A program made the translations under genes and the position numbers. Shown here in pieces: positions 12,483 through 25,860 of a DNA stretch of 64,000 nt. The notes under the pieces are model-generated. The model was not told the origin of the DNA and ran no database searches. It saw nothing but the letters and a program-made list of their open reading frames with translations. This stretch comes from Fasciolopsis buskii (Eukaryota > Platyhelminthes > Trematoda > Plagiorchiida > Fasciolidae): positions 306,181 to 370,180 of the forward strand of contig LUCM01010391.1 in assembly GCA_008360955.1 (NCBI GenBank), in the 5' to 3' direction. Position 1 is the first letter of the stretch. Each line of letters begins with the position of its first letter.

Positions 12483-15400
12483 TGTATGCGAATAATTCAC
12501 GCTACATATCTGTCGAAATTCGGAGCGCTTATAGATTAGTCAGGTCTACCTGGAGGATGGTGCATGAAGTATCGGTAAAAATCGGCGACAGTAATGGAGG
12601 AAAAAAATTCCGTCGTGACATTTTTGCATGAATACAAGTAACTTTGTGGTCACTTTCGGGTGGGATTGATTTCATTCAAGAATGACATGTCGTTTGCAAA
12701 GTTCATTCATTGAGTATGATGTAAATGTTAGCCTCGTTTAGTTTGAGACGCTGAAAAATTTGAACACAAAATTTTAAATCGACTGATGTTTTGAAGTCAT
12801 TTCCTTACCATTAACATCGTGTGCCCATCTCAATGCTTCCCTGTGACCGTAACAATGTAGGCGATTAGGGTAGCGCGCTTGAATGACATTGATGACAGGT
12901 CAACTTTGGTGTAAATCAGTATCCTTCCTGATCGAAATATTTTCTCTTCCTGGTCGACCAGGGTTGTTAGACCCTAGTTAACGCCAAATGCTCCAATGAA
13001 CGAGTAGTTATCTTCAGCTTATAAATACTTGCGTTATCATAGCAGAATACTCGGAATCATGTCAAAAGCGAAAACAATGGGCCGGGAGGGGGCAAGGATA
13101 AGAAAGAAGGAACGTTTACGTAGAATTCACCGCACGTCAGTCATTTCAGACTCCTCCTCCATGTAATCGACTGTCTGTCGTCGATCATGGCTTTTGTGTG
13201 GCCTACACTGCCCTCTGTCCCCCAGTCCAAAGTAGCCACGCTATGGTAATGTTTTGTAGATTGAAGTCAACAAAAGATTAGCCAAAATTCGTGTACTTGG
13301 AATATTTTAAGGGTTGAAAAGCAAAATCCATGCATTCACGGATGTTGAGGGTTAGGTTTAAGGTTTTTGATATGGTAAAAAGATTCTAAAAACCGAAATG
13401 AAGAGCAGAGGTAGGGCAAACATCGGATCGGGGAGACTTATTGCAACAACGTCAGAATACTTTATGATAAAGTGATTGTCAGAAACTGACACAGAACAAG
13501 TGTTTGTCGAGAGTGCAAAGGCGAAAGGATTGTCTCCGGTAGATCACCTGGGGTGGAAACGGAAGTGAAAAATGTTTTACCTTTGTAGCTTGTATACTGC
13601 TGCTTGTCACAAAAATAGTTTTATGAACGTCCTATGGCTGGCTGTTGGACGCTATGGTTTGGAAACATTTCAAGAAGTTCACGTCTGTTAGCATTTTTGA
13701 GTTTGTCACTGGAGGCGGATTCGAATGCACTTCGATCTCTTGTCCGACGAAAACGAAAACGTAATGGGTTGAAAAGTTGGCGGTATACGAGCAGAAAAAG
13801 AACTGAGTTGCGTTATACTATTGGTGAGTAATAGCTTTACAGAAACTTTCAAAGTGGTTGACATGCTCTCAATCGGACGGGAAGTTGCCACCTTCAGTTT
13901 CCTCACCGACTCGTAAGCAGTCAAGGGTTGTATTTCAGTTCAAGCAATGGTTAAACTATTTTGTCGGTAGTGATATGACCGTGTGTGTACTGTGCTTGAC
14001 AGACGTCCCTCTCTATGCGTGTGCGCTGGGTGGAAGGGGGTTTATCCGGACCGTTTCCCTTGTTGATTTTAGAGCTGTTTTAGCAAAACAACCAAATAAA
14101 TTTTGTTTACGATACAGGCAATGACATCAACAGTCGGTAAAGTGCTTGTGCGATTGATGAAGTCGTTCTTGAAATAACTTTCTCGACATTTGCATCCTGA
14201 AAAGAGTTTTTTGAGGAAGTGCCGCTGAGCTGCTTGAGGGATTTCCAAGATTCCCCTTCATTTGGTATTGACCAGCAGTCTGAGAACTTCTGACCTGAGG
14301 GAGAAAATGCTTTCGACGATCGATAGTCTTTGCTTGTGTCAGTGTTTTATTTTTCGCCATTTATTTACTTCGGTATGGAAGAGCAGAATCAATCACTAGA
14401 ACTAAAGAAGGTTTTTCAATCGATAGCATACTAAACAACAAAATTTCAAGCAACATGTTCGATGCTCACAAAACACTGCAGTCATGGTGGTTAAAACGAT
14501 CGAGGTCTGTTCGCTGAAGTCTCTGTGTATGTTCACCCAAGTTTGATGCTACTTTTGCGTTCCTCACCACGACACTGAGTGAAGAATTCATGATTATGCC
14601 TGACTTTAGGCAATGGACGAAAGCAGCAAGATTTCGTAGTCGACCACTCCCTGCAGAGCATTCCGTGTGACTTAAACTAATTCTGCGTCATTCGTAAAAC
14701 AGATACCTAAAATGGGATCAAATCTAGTGATAAAATCGACGACGTCTTTAGCCCAAAGATGCCAGAATGGTTAAAGTCACCACCGGAATATTTTTACGGC
14801 GATTTGGTACATCCCGGGGAACGAAAGGAACAAACGTGTGATTTGGACAGTTGGCGGATAGGACAATTTCGATGGTTGTCGCTGCGTACAGTGCAAGCAT
14901 ATCAGGCTAACCAAACCGCATTGTCAGCTCAGGTGTAAGCCGAATGCACGAGTCGTATTGGCTTGTTTCCAGCCGACTGAAAACTAAGCTACCCAGTGGA
15001 TATTGATCAGTAGTTATTTAGTTAAAACGATAAAATCCGGTGGCATTGAAGAGGGGTAGAATTTCGGACGGGCAGCGGAGGTAAACAACAAAACCGCATC
15101 ACGTCCGGTATTGCATAGTTATCGACTGAGCTCACGGCTCATGAGGCCTGTACAAGCAAAATCTTCAGACTAGAACAAATAAGCTAATCTGACGTCACAT
15201 AAACTGTGAAACAAGGCCTTGGAATGAGTATTTACCAGGACTTACGACTTGTTTGGAAAAGTTCCGTTGGTAAGTACGGCAAGGGCTAACTTGTGCACAA
15301 AAGCGAATGATCAAAGCAAACCGTGACCAATTGCTGTTTGCGTTCTATCAGGGTTGGGAACTCCAATAATATTTCGAGAAAGTTGAAGATCTAGAATGAA

Positions 15401-17095
15401 TTGCCCAAGTTTCCTAGGTACGAGTGATTTCTCACATTCACTTGAACACCTAAATTTCCGTGCAAATTGATGTGTGCCGTTTCACGTTAGATTATTACCA
15501 CAAGGTGATTTGTCATTTTTACTGGATAATATCCAAAAACAGCATCGGTGGTTATTGGACATTTTTATTCTGGCTAATAGGAAAATTTGTGTGTCTGTCC
15601 GACTGGAGTAGTAAAGCCGACTGTCAGTGCTCCAATCAAAATGTTTGAGAAGATCGACAAAGTATTCGACGAACACGACAGTGATAGAAACTAACAAATA
15701 GTGTACGAACGAAATAGTTGAAAGAGCCGTTCACCATCCGCAGTCTGGTCTGAAACAATTGACTGAAGAGTGTGACGTTAGTTTTAATTCCGTCGATCGC
15801 ATTTTGAGGGAATGCGACACTTGATAGTTTCCCGAGGTTGGACTCCAGTGGCTATTTGACTTGCAGTGATTCTTAGCCCGCATATTTGGGGTCATATACG
15901 GAGATTCGAGAATCACTGAGGAAAGGGCCGATTGAGCAACAGCAAACTTGGCTTTGTGTGAGGAAATAAGACAGAATTTGTCTGAAGGTTGTAAGTTGCT
16001 TGATGCCCGTCACGTGGGTGTTCGGCAATCAGCATTCTCGACTTTCAATCGTTTGGCCATGGAGTGATGCTTGTGGCTTACGAAAATCGCTAATTTAAAA
16101 TAACGGAACCGATTTTAGCTGAAGTATGTTTAAGGAGATATACCACGTGCCACGACTGGTGACAACATTTGATCACTCTCTTTTCTTAGACACCAAAAAT
16201 AAGTTGTGCAATGTGGTACATTTTATTGCATTTTGATTAGATTATTATGCTAGTTTATCTTTCTTTCTAAGGTCACAAACGGGTCGCATAGTGATAGGGA
16301 TGATAATAACAAAAGATTATTTTCATCCCAACGAAAATTAAAAATTTTTTGGTTTTCAAGTTTTTATTCATGTTCGAAAAACGGCGCACATTATGAATGC
16401 TCCGGTACAATTGGTAATTGCACAACCTTCTGGGGAGATAATAACGGGCATTCTTCCACAACCTTGTTGCTAACTGCCTTTTAGCTGATACAAACTGATT
16501 CACACATTCAGTTACAACCAACTTTATCGAACAACTTCTCGATGAATAACTCGCCTTCTTTGTCTTTTATCTTTTATATATAAAAAAGAAAAAAGAACTA
16601 CGGTTTGCGGATTGCTGAACGGCGCCTACGATTACCTGAACTCGTCCCACGAGCCTGATCTTCAGTCATCCGTCAGCCGATGATGCAGGTCTCTTTCCCT
16701 CATGATGTAACCGTTTGAACTCATTCCATGTTACAGTCAAACTGCGATCTGACGCTTCTGATAATATACCTTTCCCATTCAACTTTAGGTATATGGCGAA
16801 GAGTGCCGGAATATAAAATGACCGATCCGAGTTTTCTATGGAACAGTAAGCTTGCATTCCATCCCGTTAGCGTTTTTTTACGATCATCCGAGACCTGGAT
16901 GCACACAACTCATCTGACCTCAACCATTTGCATCCCGATTTGGCCGGGAATTTCATTTCGTGGGCTCGTGAATGGACGTGATGAGCACAAATTAGTCTAG
17001 CTAATTTGCATGTCTAAGTGAAAACTGAAGTCGTCATATATGACATCCGACCAAAATTTAAATCACTCAAGTAGCGCAGATTCCACTGGCCAACG

Positions 17096-17265
17096 TTAAA
17101 CTAACACATGATGACACAACCCTGACTGAGTCGTGGATTATCCAGTCCGGGTGCTGGAAGCAAACAAAGTCAGCTACTGTGCGTGTTTACCTTGGCGTGA
17201 GAGATAGCGGATTTTCGTTTTGCTCCAGTTTCAGACCGTTTCGCTCATCTTGGCGCCCCGTTGTA
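17096..17265 (-). repeat. Dispersed repeat family R1, copy c
   Basis: Aligns in the same orientation as copy b: CACATGATGACAC, ACCCTGACTGAGTCG, AAGCAAACAAAGTCAGC and TCGTTTTGCTCCAGTTTCAGACCGTTTCG. The last block is very close to the reverse complement of the start of copy a. It lies in intron 10, about 250 bp downstream of exon 10. Confidence 0.7.
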
Positions 17266-17512
17266 ATTTAGGGCTATCTCACAATTACAAACACATACGA
17301 GTACCGGTGTCTCTGATGTCAGCAGGTTATGGTAGTGCCCGTGTGCACTCATAAGTGAATCCTCAACGTGAGATACCCAGTCAGCTAAATATCTATCAGA
17401 TTAAATTGAAGATGTGTTACATCAAGAGCTGCATATCACAGTCCTTATCGCGAGTTTTTAGGTTGTGCATGTGAACATTACCACAGTGAGGGGTAAAAGT
17501 TGAACAACTCAC

Positions 17513-17680
17513 ATGGAACCAATCAATGGTGCAACAGTTGATCAGTGATGGGAACATGCGTAATCGGGATCGGAATGAGTCGCCGATTGGACTCATGGCC
17601 AAGACAACATGCAAGTTGGTCCGCACCCGATCAATGAAGAAGCTATACATAGCCAATGGAGTGCCATCGATCTTGCGACC
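17513..17680 (-). CDS. DNAH7: Dynein heavy chain exon: AAA4 helices before the stalk
   Basis: A 168-nt exon (56 codons, residues 1139-1194), phase 0 at both ends. It encodes GRKIDGTPLAMYSFFIDRV followed by the near-invariant VVLAMSPIGDSFRSRLRMFPSLINCCTIDWF. The acceptor CATTTAG|GGT places the start upstream of the first methionine in the open frame. The donor is CAT|GTGAGT. The following exon supplies VWPEDAL, which completes the conserved DWF-x-x-WPEDAL motif. Confidence 0.95.
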
Positions 17681-20600
17681 CTAAATGAGGAGACGAAGTC
17701 GAATTATTAAAGGAAAATTTCCACAGTACCAGAAATTTTCAGCCTTGTATTCATGCACACTTTTTATACATTTATGCGGACGTTAAAAAGTAGTGTGGTG
17801 TTCACGAGTGTAGCACTAACACAGAAATCTGCAGGCTGCTTATGTGCCATCGGGACCACAGTGGAGAAAGAAAACAGTGAGCGAAAACGAGGAAAGAGAA
17901 AAAATCACTGTATAGCTTTCATCACACAATAATTTCACTATCTTCAACCGCCACGTCACTGTCAGTCCATCGGGACCCATGAATGGATTTTATTGGTGGA
18001 AACTAATTCTTATTTCCCCGATGCGATTTTATGTTGGGGTTTAATCCTCGAACATCAAAGATATGAAGCATTTCCGTGTGTATTTTCAACTTTTTCTCAT
18101 TGTGATTACTTTATTTTCTGTCAAAAACAATGAATTACCGGAAAATTGGAGAAGTTTCCAAACAACTCAGCTGTCGTGGTCGGAAAGGAATCACCGTGAA
18201 ATAGTGAATTACAATTTAAACAAGAATTAGTCCATCTCTTTGCACATTTTCTGAGGTTTTGATAGAAGTGTAAATTTTTCAAGATTGTTCCACAACTTTC
18301 ACGCTTCTGGCTTCAAATTGGAACCGTCGCCATCGTTCTGCATAAGACCAGAAAATGGGATAATCACGGGACTTCAAGGCAGCTGGGCTTCATTATTTCA
18401 ACTCCCCACAACAAATGCATTACGACTGTCTTCACAAGATTTCAGAAGGGAAGCTATTTCAATCTTTTGCCTTAAGTGACCGACCTAACGTTCACCGAAG
18501 GATATGTAGTCTGATGTCGTTTCGCCTGACATCTCTTTGAGGTTCGATACACTTCGAGATTTCATGATTTCGAATTTACTAGGAACCTCTACTAACTCTC
18601 TTTTCTGTCTGGAGTTTTCCTGCACGTATACAGTTGGCTACTGACAACATTTGGGAATGGAGAATAATCGTACCATTTGCTGTCAAAAAACTGATCCTGA
18701 CATAGTCTATCATCAGTTAGAAAAACACTCTTCGTACTAGAAGGCAACCAAGGAGATTATTGGGGTCGAACTTTGCTTTCGAATAGTGGAATGCCTTCAT
18801 GACCTAAATAATGGCTAATCGATCAAGCCGACCACATTCTAGTGTGTTTCTTGTTATCATAACTCAAGCTGCTCGTCTGACCTGGATCTTTTGGTGCTCA
18901 AACAGAAAGATCTGCACACTAATTCATTACACGTATTTCCGGATAAATGATAAACATTTGAGCTTACAGTCACATTACAGTTAAGTACGGCCCAACTTCC
19001 ACGTTGTTTTTATACCCTCTGGCGCTCGTCAGCAAAACTGGGTGAGCTTTCCGGGATGTAGACGATGCGCAATTCAAGGTGACATTCGTGGAAAGACAGT
19101 TCAGCAGCTCATGCTGGTGTTCTTAGAAGTGAACCCTAAACAACAGGCCACACCACTTGAGGCAATGATGAGTTTCTTCCAAAAAACAGTCCCAGTCTTC
19201 CTTTGATTATTTGTAAAATTGTGTATACACAACCCATTGTTCTGGAATTGATATCCGTAAAGAAATCTCAGGATATATTTGAAGATAAATGTTTGGATGT
19301 TCTCAGTTTTCATCCACTTTTCATTATTTTCACTTTCATTCCGATTTTGTCTGAACAAACGATAAAACTTAAATGAATACTAGTGCCGGGAAAATAGACA
19401 GTGCGTCCTCGTGCAACCCGTGTGCAAAAGGCCGATGCAGTGCAGAAATCAGTGTGCTTGTGCGTTTTGGTGATGCCTTCACCAAGATAAAAATTTTAAA
19501 TCAAGGCTACAGGAAGTGGTTCATTGCTAGGACATGCATGGGTAACTTACGGTTTGTTTGGTCTGTTGTCGATGGAGTGAAATGCGAGTATGTATCAAAA
19601 GCGGCAACTAACTCAATGAACTGTTCTCGGTAGTAATTTAGAAGAATGGCAAAAGTTAGTAACCTAAACATCGTTTTATGAATTTCCCAAATGACGCTGA
19701 AAGGACTGTTCATTTTTGCGAACGTATACATGAGCCGACGGAAGAACATGCAAACTCCGCTAGTATATTTGATTGTGAACAGAGGTTGCTCTCAGCCTGC
19801 TTACTGGTCACCGGTGCAGTTGGATATTGATGTTTCCCAGCAAAACCCTCGTAAGAAACTAAAGGGATGGGGGAATATCATTGTCACCATCGTACAAAGT
19901 TAAGTAATCGAACGTCTCATTGACCGTCAACCTTCTCACCATAGTACACGTTGCTGTTCAAAACAGTGAAGATATACAGTGGACGAAGATTGGACCTATA
20001 GAGGTCAGGAGAGAAAAGGAGTCCATAGTATCCAACACAGTATACAGAGTACGTCTGTACAAAACGCATTTTTTAATTGTCCTTTTCCAAGCGACAGTAA
20101 GAGCGCCACTGTTCACGGTTTGCTGCCATATGATTCAGCGTCTCCGGACGATGGTTGTGTGATCTTTTGGGTACCAAACTGGGAGAAGTTCGGTGTACAT
20201 GTTCTCATCCTCCCTGCCATGATATCTGCTGACCTCCGCATTGCTTCTTCCGCTCCGAGAGAAGAAAGGAAAACATGACACGGTACACTAGACGTGTTTT
20301 CTTTTTAAGCAACACGTGATTCAGCCAACGAAGCCTATTAAGCATTCACATAAACGGTACTCAATGCTAGATTTTGGCTTCAGTCAAACAAAGAAGTGAA
20401 TACAAGAGCGATATTATACCACTTTTCAAGTTATTTTGAAGTCTCTGCAAAATCTAGAAACTTCACTCGAATTTTTGGCCACAATCCTAACTGATTGGCG
20501 AAACAAACTGTGTTCCATTTGAATGGATTTCTTGCGGCTGAAGAGCCCCACTGTTTTCTCACAGAGCGCGTATTTTTGCCTGGCATCAGATTAGAAGTAA

Positions 20601-21553
20601 AAATGTGTACATTGGATGATTTTCACTGAAGCACTTTGATCGAGTTACTTGATTCCGTCCTTCGTCTGGCTGGGAGTTATTGGGTTCAATGTTCTAATAT
20701 GGAGACCGAAAGTGAGAACAGAAGCTTAAAAATCAATGAGCACTCTACAAGTTCGCTGCTGCTTAATATTTCTGCATATTCTTGCACGCTATTGGCGAAT
20801 CGATTGCACTCATGTTTTATCCCTATCTGGTGTTTGATTTACCTCGCCAAATTTGTCTTCCCCTCCCCTGATAGTTGAATCAAACACTTTTCAGACGGCT
20901 TTCCTTTTGATTCTACTAACCTCCGACTAGGACTGACACCCCTGGTACCAAATGCAAACTATATAATGATTGGAACGCTGACCAAACATCAAAATTCTAC
21001 GTTGTTTTTCTAATCAAACGGTCAGATCATGCATGGTCACATTACGACTGAACAGATTTTCTCCGCGTATAACTTTCACATTACAAAAGTACCGAACTAA
21101 ATATCTGTTTTAGCCTAGATAATTCACGAAATATTTGGCATCTAAGTGAAAATTATTGCTCCTTTTGATAACTCCAATCTAACCCGTCTAACAAATTCTT
21201 GGAAGTGATGCGATATGGAACTGGATGTGAATCATACTCAGGAAATTGATGTTACTAGGTATTGCGAAGCTTGATCTGAAATTCCGATTTTCATTTGATT
21301 TGCATATGGATTTGCCGAATTATCAAGACAGTTCTTTCAATAAGTCACACTTCAATTATATCTAACGACAAACAATTCTCACAATGTTATTCTACTGACC
21401 AATTATGTAGTAGTAAGAATCTTTGGATAGTTGCTAGAGCTGGGTAAATCACATACTACGGATAGAAATGCCGCTGATTATCCTCTTTTGCAAATTTTAA
21501 ACCTAGTGTTCAAAAATGACAAACTCATGGTAATACCTATAATGTTCGGTTAC
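17681..21553 (-). other. Dynein intron 9, 3.9 kb
   Basis: Only short open frames with no family resemblance on either strand, including overlapping ones at 19373-20278. No clear transposon relic or RNA gene was seen. Confidence 0.7.
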
Positions 21554-21864
21554 CTCATTTCTCGCATGAGTTTGCATTTTGTCGACAATTTCTGCTTTTT
21601 CGTCCGCTGGGAACAAATTTGGTACATCACCGGAGTTCAGTAGCATTGAAATATCTTCCATAAATGACTCATGTTTCAGTTGGCTATCACTGAACAAGAA
21701 CACCGTTGTTCGACCGTCGACTCCGGTTTTCAACAAAAGCTTCTTCAGATCGTCTCGCCAATCATTCACGCTATATGTTCGTGTGATCTCAATTTGAAAT
21801 AGGTCTGCGTCGGCGATATGCGTAGCCAACCGGGTTGCACTTTGTCGTCCACTCCCACCAACAC
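21554..21864 (-). CDS. DNAH7: Dynein heavy chain exon: AAA4 ATPase module
   Basis: Residues 1035-1138. It begins with two bases that complete the P-loop glycine, then VGGSGRQS (AAA4 P-loop 1035-1043; Arg in place of the usual Lys is normal for dynein AAA4). The [17 protein letters not shown] segment, Walker B-like FLFSDSQ (1090-1095) and [17 protein letters not shown] follow. AAA4 binds nucleotide and modulates the motor. The acceptor is CTCATAG|GT and the donor GAG|GTAACC; the donor is slightly weak at +5 but is the only one that fits the protein. Phase 0 at the 3' end. Confidence 0.95.
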
Positions 21865-23285
21865 CTATGAGCAAATAAAGACGTCGATGGGATCAAATAC
21901 TAGGAAAAATACAATTGTCATTTCAAAAATAGATTTTTCGATTACTATCTCCAGTTAGCTGTTCGCATACCAGTTTCGGAAAGGATTATTCTACTTATCA
22001 GAATTGGCTGCACTTGGAGAAGAAAACCTATTCTTCTCTGTTTGAGTGGAAAAAATCAGGCTCTTTACCGCATACCTTTAATCATACTTTCTCTTCTCAA
22101 GTGGCCTTCTCCAGTGAGTGTTTTCTACTTTTATCCAGCAGTGATTCACAGAAATTTCAACACTACCGAGTAAAAAATGTCATTCGGTCGATGTGCTACT
22201 GTGCACTACGTCTACGCGTGGTTATCAATGCATCCAATGATATGGTGCTTAACTTCACCGGTTCTTCCGGTAGGGTTTCGATCAGGGAAATCCACGATCA
22301 CCATTTGGCTTTGTTGGAAAAGGGAATAAGAAAGGATCGAAGAAGCTCGACAAACCATTCGTTGAACATGAGTAATTCGTTCATGGTCAAATAAGAACTT
22401 CCATGAACCTCTTTCAGCTCTAACTTCATGCATGGTCGAAGTAACAACAACGAAAACAAAGATCTCGGTTTATATGCAAGAAAATCGTCTACTGACTAGA
22501 GCAGCTCTTACTTTGAAGTAAACTAACCCTACAGGATTTCCACGTAACAAACAATAACTTGGAAAAAATCGCTTTAAAATTCTAACCGGAAAATACGACT
22601 GTTTTGAAGCGCAAAATACTCGTAAGGTGCTATTGCTCTTGAGTCCTTCTCAAACTCATTCGGTCGCATTTTAGTATGTCAACAACGGAGAGCATGGAAA
22701 TTCCTGGTTCCACAGTCCTTTAGATGGACGGATTTTCCACTCTAAACTGTGCATTTCCCAAATGCGACGATAATGTCATTGTTACTGGATTAGATCGTTC
22801 TTCGCCCAGCAGTACATAAAAAATGGGAAAACCGGTGTCAGTAATCCCATTACTCACCACGCGCTATCTGAACACTAGCTCGAAACTGTCGCAATATGCC
22901 AACGGTCTGAAAAGGGGAAAAAATCAACCCACTCAGGTCAGCTGACTCATTTGCATGCGATACCACGAGCAGTTTGACCGAATCGCATGGCAAGAATCGC
23001 TGTAGCCTGGGCTCATGGATATGTAGTAAGATTCAGAAGAATCGAGGGCTTGGATGGGGGACCGTTCATTTGGGCGTTCCTTGAGGTGCGCGCTAAAACT
23101 ATGGTGACACCAAAGCCATTTAGGAGAATAACCTCGGGTTGGTCTAAGCGACCATGGCTTGAAGTGAAATGAAGACATTTCTTCGTTGAAATTAAAGCCA
23201 TTGACGAAACACAGACTAGTTTGCAAGTCATTGCAGAAGGTCGGGCAATTCAGTGAAAACAACATGGGGCCAACAAACGATAGTC

Positions 23286-23480
23286 GCGGGCGGTCAAGTG
23301 GAGTACATGTCTGTCACCCCAAAAGGTAAGAGGTCTCGAATCTCAGCTGCACCCATTACCGGTGGGCAAATGGCAGCCGTTGTCACCCGGCTCGGTACCA
23401 CATTTGACCTGCAGGTCATGTGAAAAGAACTCGGACAGGCCTCAGTGTGCCCGAGTTCTTTCCACAAGGAGTGCGAGGAC
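23286..23480 (+). mobile_element. tRNA-derived SINE-like element
   Basis: The head carries an A-box-like GGTCAAGTGGAG and a B-box-like GGTCTCGAATCTC about 45 nt downstream, the spacing and sequence style of a type II (Ser/Leu) tRNA promoter. A GC-rich body with a short inverted pair (AAGAACTCGG and CCGAGTTCTT) follows. It does not fold as a clean tRNA, so I call it a SINE head rather than a tRNA gene. The right boundary is approximate. Confidence 0.5.
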
Positions 23481-25589
23481 ACAGGCGACCAATCATGGAC
23501 TGGTGACTAGTGTTATCAATTGGCTAGTAACATGTACTACAGGCTAGCAAGATTTACCACAGCCGCATGTTCTCACAAGAGACTTACAGTTTCTCATATT
23601 CACTTTACAGTTCCTCATCTTAATGTCATTTTTTCTAAATTTACTCTTTAAATGGTGAGACTGTGTTCCTATGACATCTAAGTTTCAGAGTCATGGTTGC
23701 CGAATTCTTCACCCCCCTGTGCGGTGTCCCCCGGGGCTATTTGGACATGCCCCTCACGCTAAACCCACGATTGAAGTGTACCATTAGAAAAACCAATGGA
23801 TAGCAAACGAGGTCTGGAGGCTGCTGAAGAACGGAAAACTTATAGAACGACAAGGAGATTGAATGGGATAGAACAGCATAGTGTCCGAGCAGTTCTCGTC
23901 CCTTATGAATAAAGGAAGAAATATCCTTCGAGGAAAATCAGATGACATTGGAATGCTCATTATCAGGGCTTTCAAAAGACCATTAATGTGAACTACTTCA
24001 TATATGAAAGAACATACTTTTCAATCCGTTGTGTTACTGGTACAAATAATATATCTTTCAACTTTTCCAAGTACTTCCAGCTAACTAACTAACTAACCAT
24101 TTACACGCAGACAGAACATTATCTTTTTGTTTCCGGATAAAATAGTTACGTGGACCGATGCCGGAAACAGAGAATTATCGCGCATGGGTGAGACTAAGTG
24201 AGATAGAGATAAGAAACGACGTTTCATCCATTTACTGATATGTAACATCCCCACAAAAATATACTGGACCTGAAGTCAAATTACCCCAAGATACTGTTAA
24301 ACAATTGAATTACTCTTCATGATACATCAAAGCCATCAGAGTCACAGACTTCTCCTACCTGAATAAACTGGACTGGTATTAGGCTGACTTCAATGGGGCG
24401 GAAATCGGATGCGCCACGAGTCACCGAGAGACAGAGCTGGGAGGATGTAGACTTTGATTTTCATCGTGATAACCCTAATCTAGCTGGATAATTGCAGATG
24501 TTCGCGAATTCGCCAAAGGCATCTCACATTTTCATATTGTTGGTTGTTGGTGAAATTCAAAACGATGGTCCCGTGTCAGGTAGTCAGGAGGCCAATAAAA
24601 AAGATATAATTCCAGGGTTTGCATGATCAAGGATTGAAGATAACCTGAAGTTAAACTATCCGCACTATGTAAGGATGTGTAATTTACACGACTCTCTATC
24701 ACTGGTGATGCATTACGAAACCGATGTTTCGGTCCTTAGGCCAAAACCAAAATTTAATTCGCTAGAGAGGCTTCAGCAGAAGTAATTTCGTTTCTGTGTT
24801 CATTTTTTTTCATAGCCGACGTCTGGTCAAGAATAACTTCATCCACTTCAAACCATAGCAGAGTTTTCCGTTCGAAGCCGAACATCTGACGTTTCTCTCA
24901 GAATGTGCAATAACCAGGTACCCAATATCCGCAGTGCATGTGATGCGTCCACCGCTTTCCATGAAGATACAATTTTGCGATACACACCGCATTACTATGG
25001 GTCTCAAAACAAGACCGCTGGATATCTATCGGTCACTCACAGCACCAAAAATGCCCTGCCCTCTCCCGCCATAAAAGAGCCTGTTTACTTTGGTTCTTTG
25101 TAGGAATGGCCATCCAGATTCATTGCGTCTCTTACTGTGTGGCTCGAAGGGGAGTTTCAGCGTCACACGAACGGTTTGGGATTGTCTCATCACCGGACGA
25201 CTGGCAACCGCCAAGATTTCCCCTTGGGGTTCAAACAGTATGTGCTGCCTATTTAGGACCGTTGACGCAACCTGCGACATGGTCCTCCGTATACTTTCAG
25301 TTGAGGGACGATCTGAGCCCGTGAGAACGTCATCGGAGTTAGAAAAAGATCAGCCTAAAACAAGCAACTGGGAGGCTACGGGGTTGTGTAAGGTAGGTAT
25401 ACTCACGCGCTACACCGCCCAGGTACTGAAGGTCGACAGATAAAATCTAAAAAGATGGGTCCAACAGTATCAACAAGACAGTAGGTGACGAAAGAGTTTC
25501 CAGGTGAGGAAACAAGTTACTTGTAAGAATAACTAAGTCACACGACCAGTATGTCACCGACGAGCGGGAACCGTTAGAAGGACGTTGGT

Positions 25590-25860
25590 AGGATAAGATC
25601 CTGTTCACTGGAGCACTAGTCCCCCTGATTTGAGCCCAGCTGAAAACTTATGGGACTATTTGTAGCTAACGATCATTCGGCTGGAAAGCATACCAAGTCA
25701 CTAGACTTCGCATACTTCTCTGACAAGGTCTGGGATAATACTACTAATAAATTTCATCTACCTATTGGTAAGCAGAGTGCCAAGAAGGTTTGAATCAGTG
25801 GTCGTCTTCAGCACCGTAAATACGGTGTGTTGGTTATTTAATCACCGATTTTCCCACAAT
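25590..25860 (+). mobile_element. Tc1-like transposase relic, C-terminal end
   Basis: Translation around 25605-25665 gives SPPDLSPAENLWDYL, the block that carries the third acidic residue (E) of the DDE triad in Tc1-type transposases. About 100 nt later VPRRFESVV matches the P-R-R-hydrophobic motif at the protein's end, followed by a possible NTV remnant of the terminal G-x-x-T-K-Y block. A stop follows DYL and further stops and shifts interrupt it. The N-terminal DNA-binding domain and first two Asp residues are not visible. The opposite strand hosts the dynein gene. Confidence 0.7.

Larger units (their letters stand above)
8124..17512 (-). other. Dynein intron 10, 9.4 kb
   Basis: The longest intron in the window. 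It holds GA-rich simple repeats near 8411-8432 and 8940-8962, a defective RTE retroelement at about 10140-11640, a short TA repeat at 12468-12482, and repeat R1 copy c at 17096. In 9000-10130 and 11700-16990 I see only short, unconvincing open frames. Confidence 0.75.

Noticed and set aside
23180..23215. Repeat shared with 42165-42200 (CATTGACGAAACAC)
   Set aside because: Match is about 20-25 bp with no extension; it may be chance.
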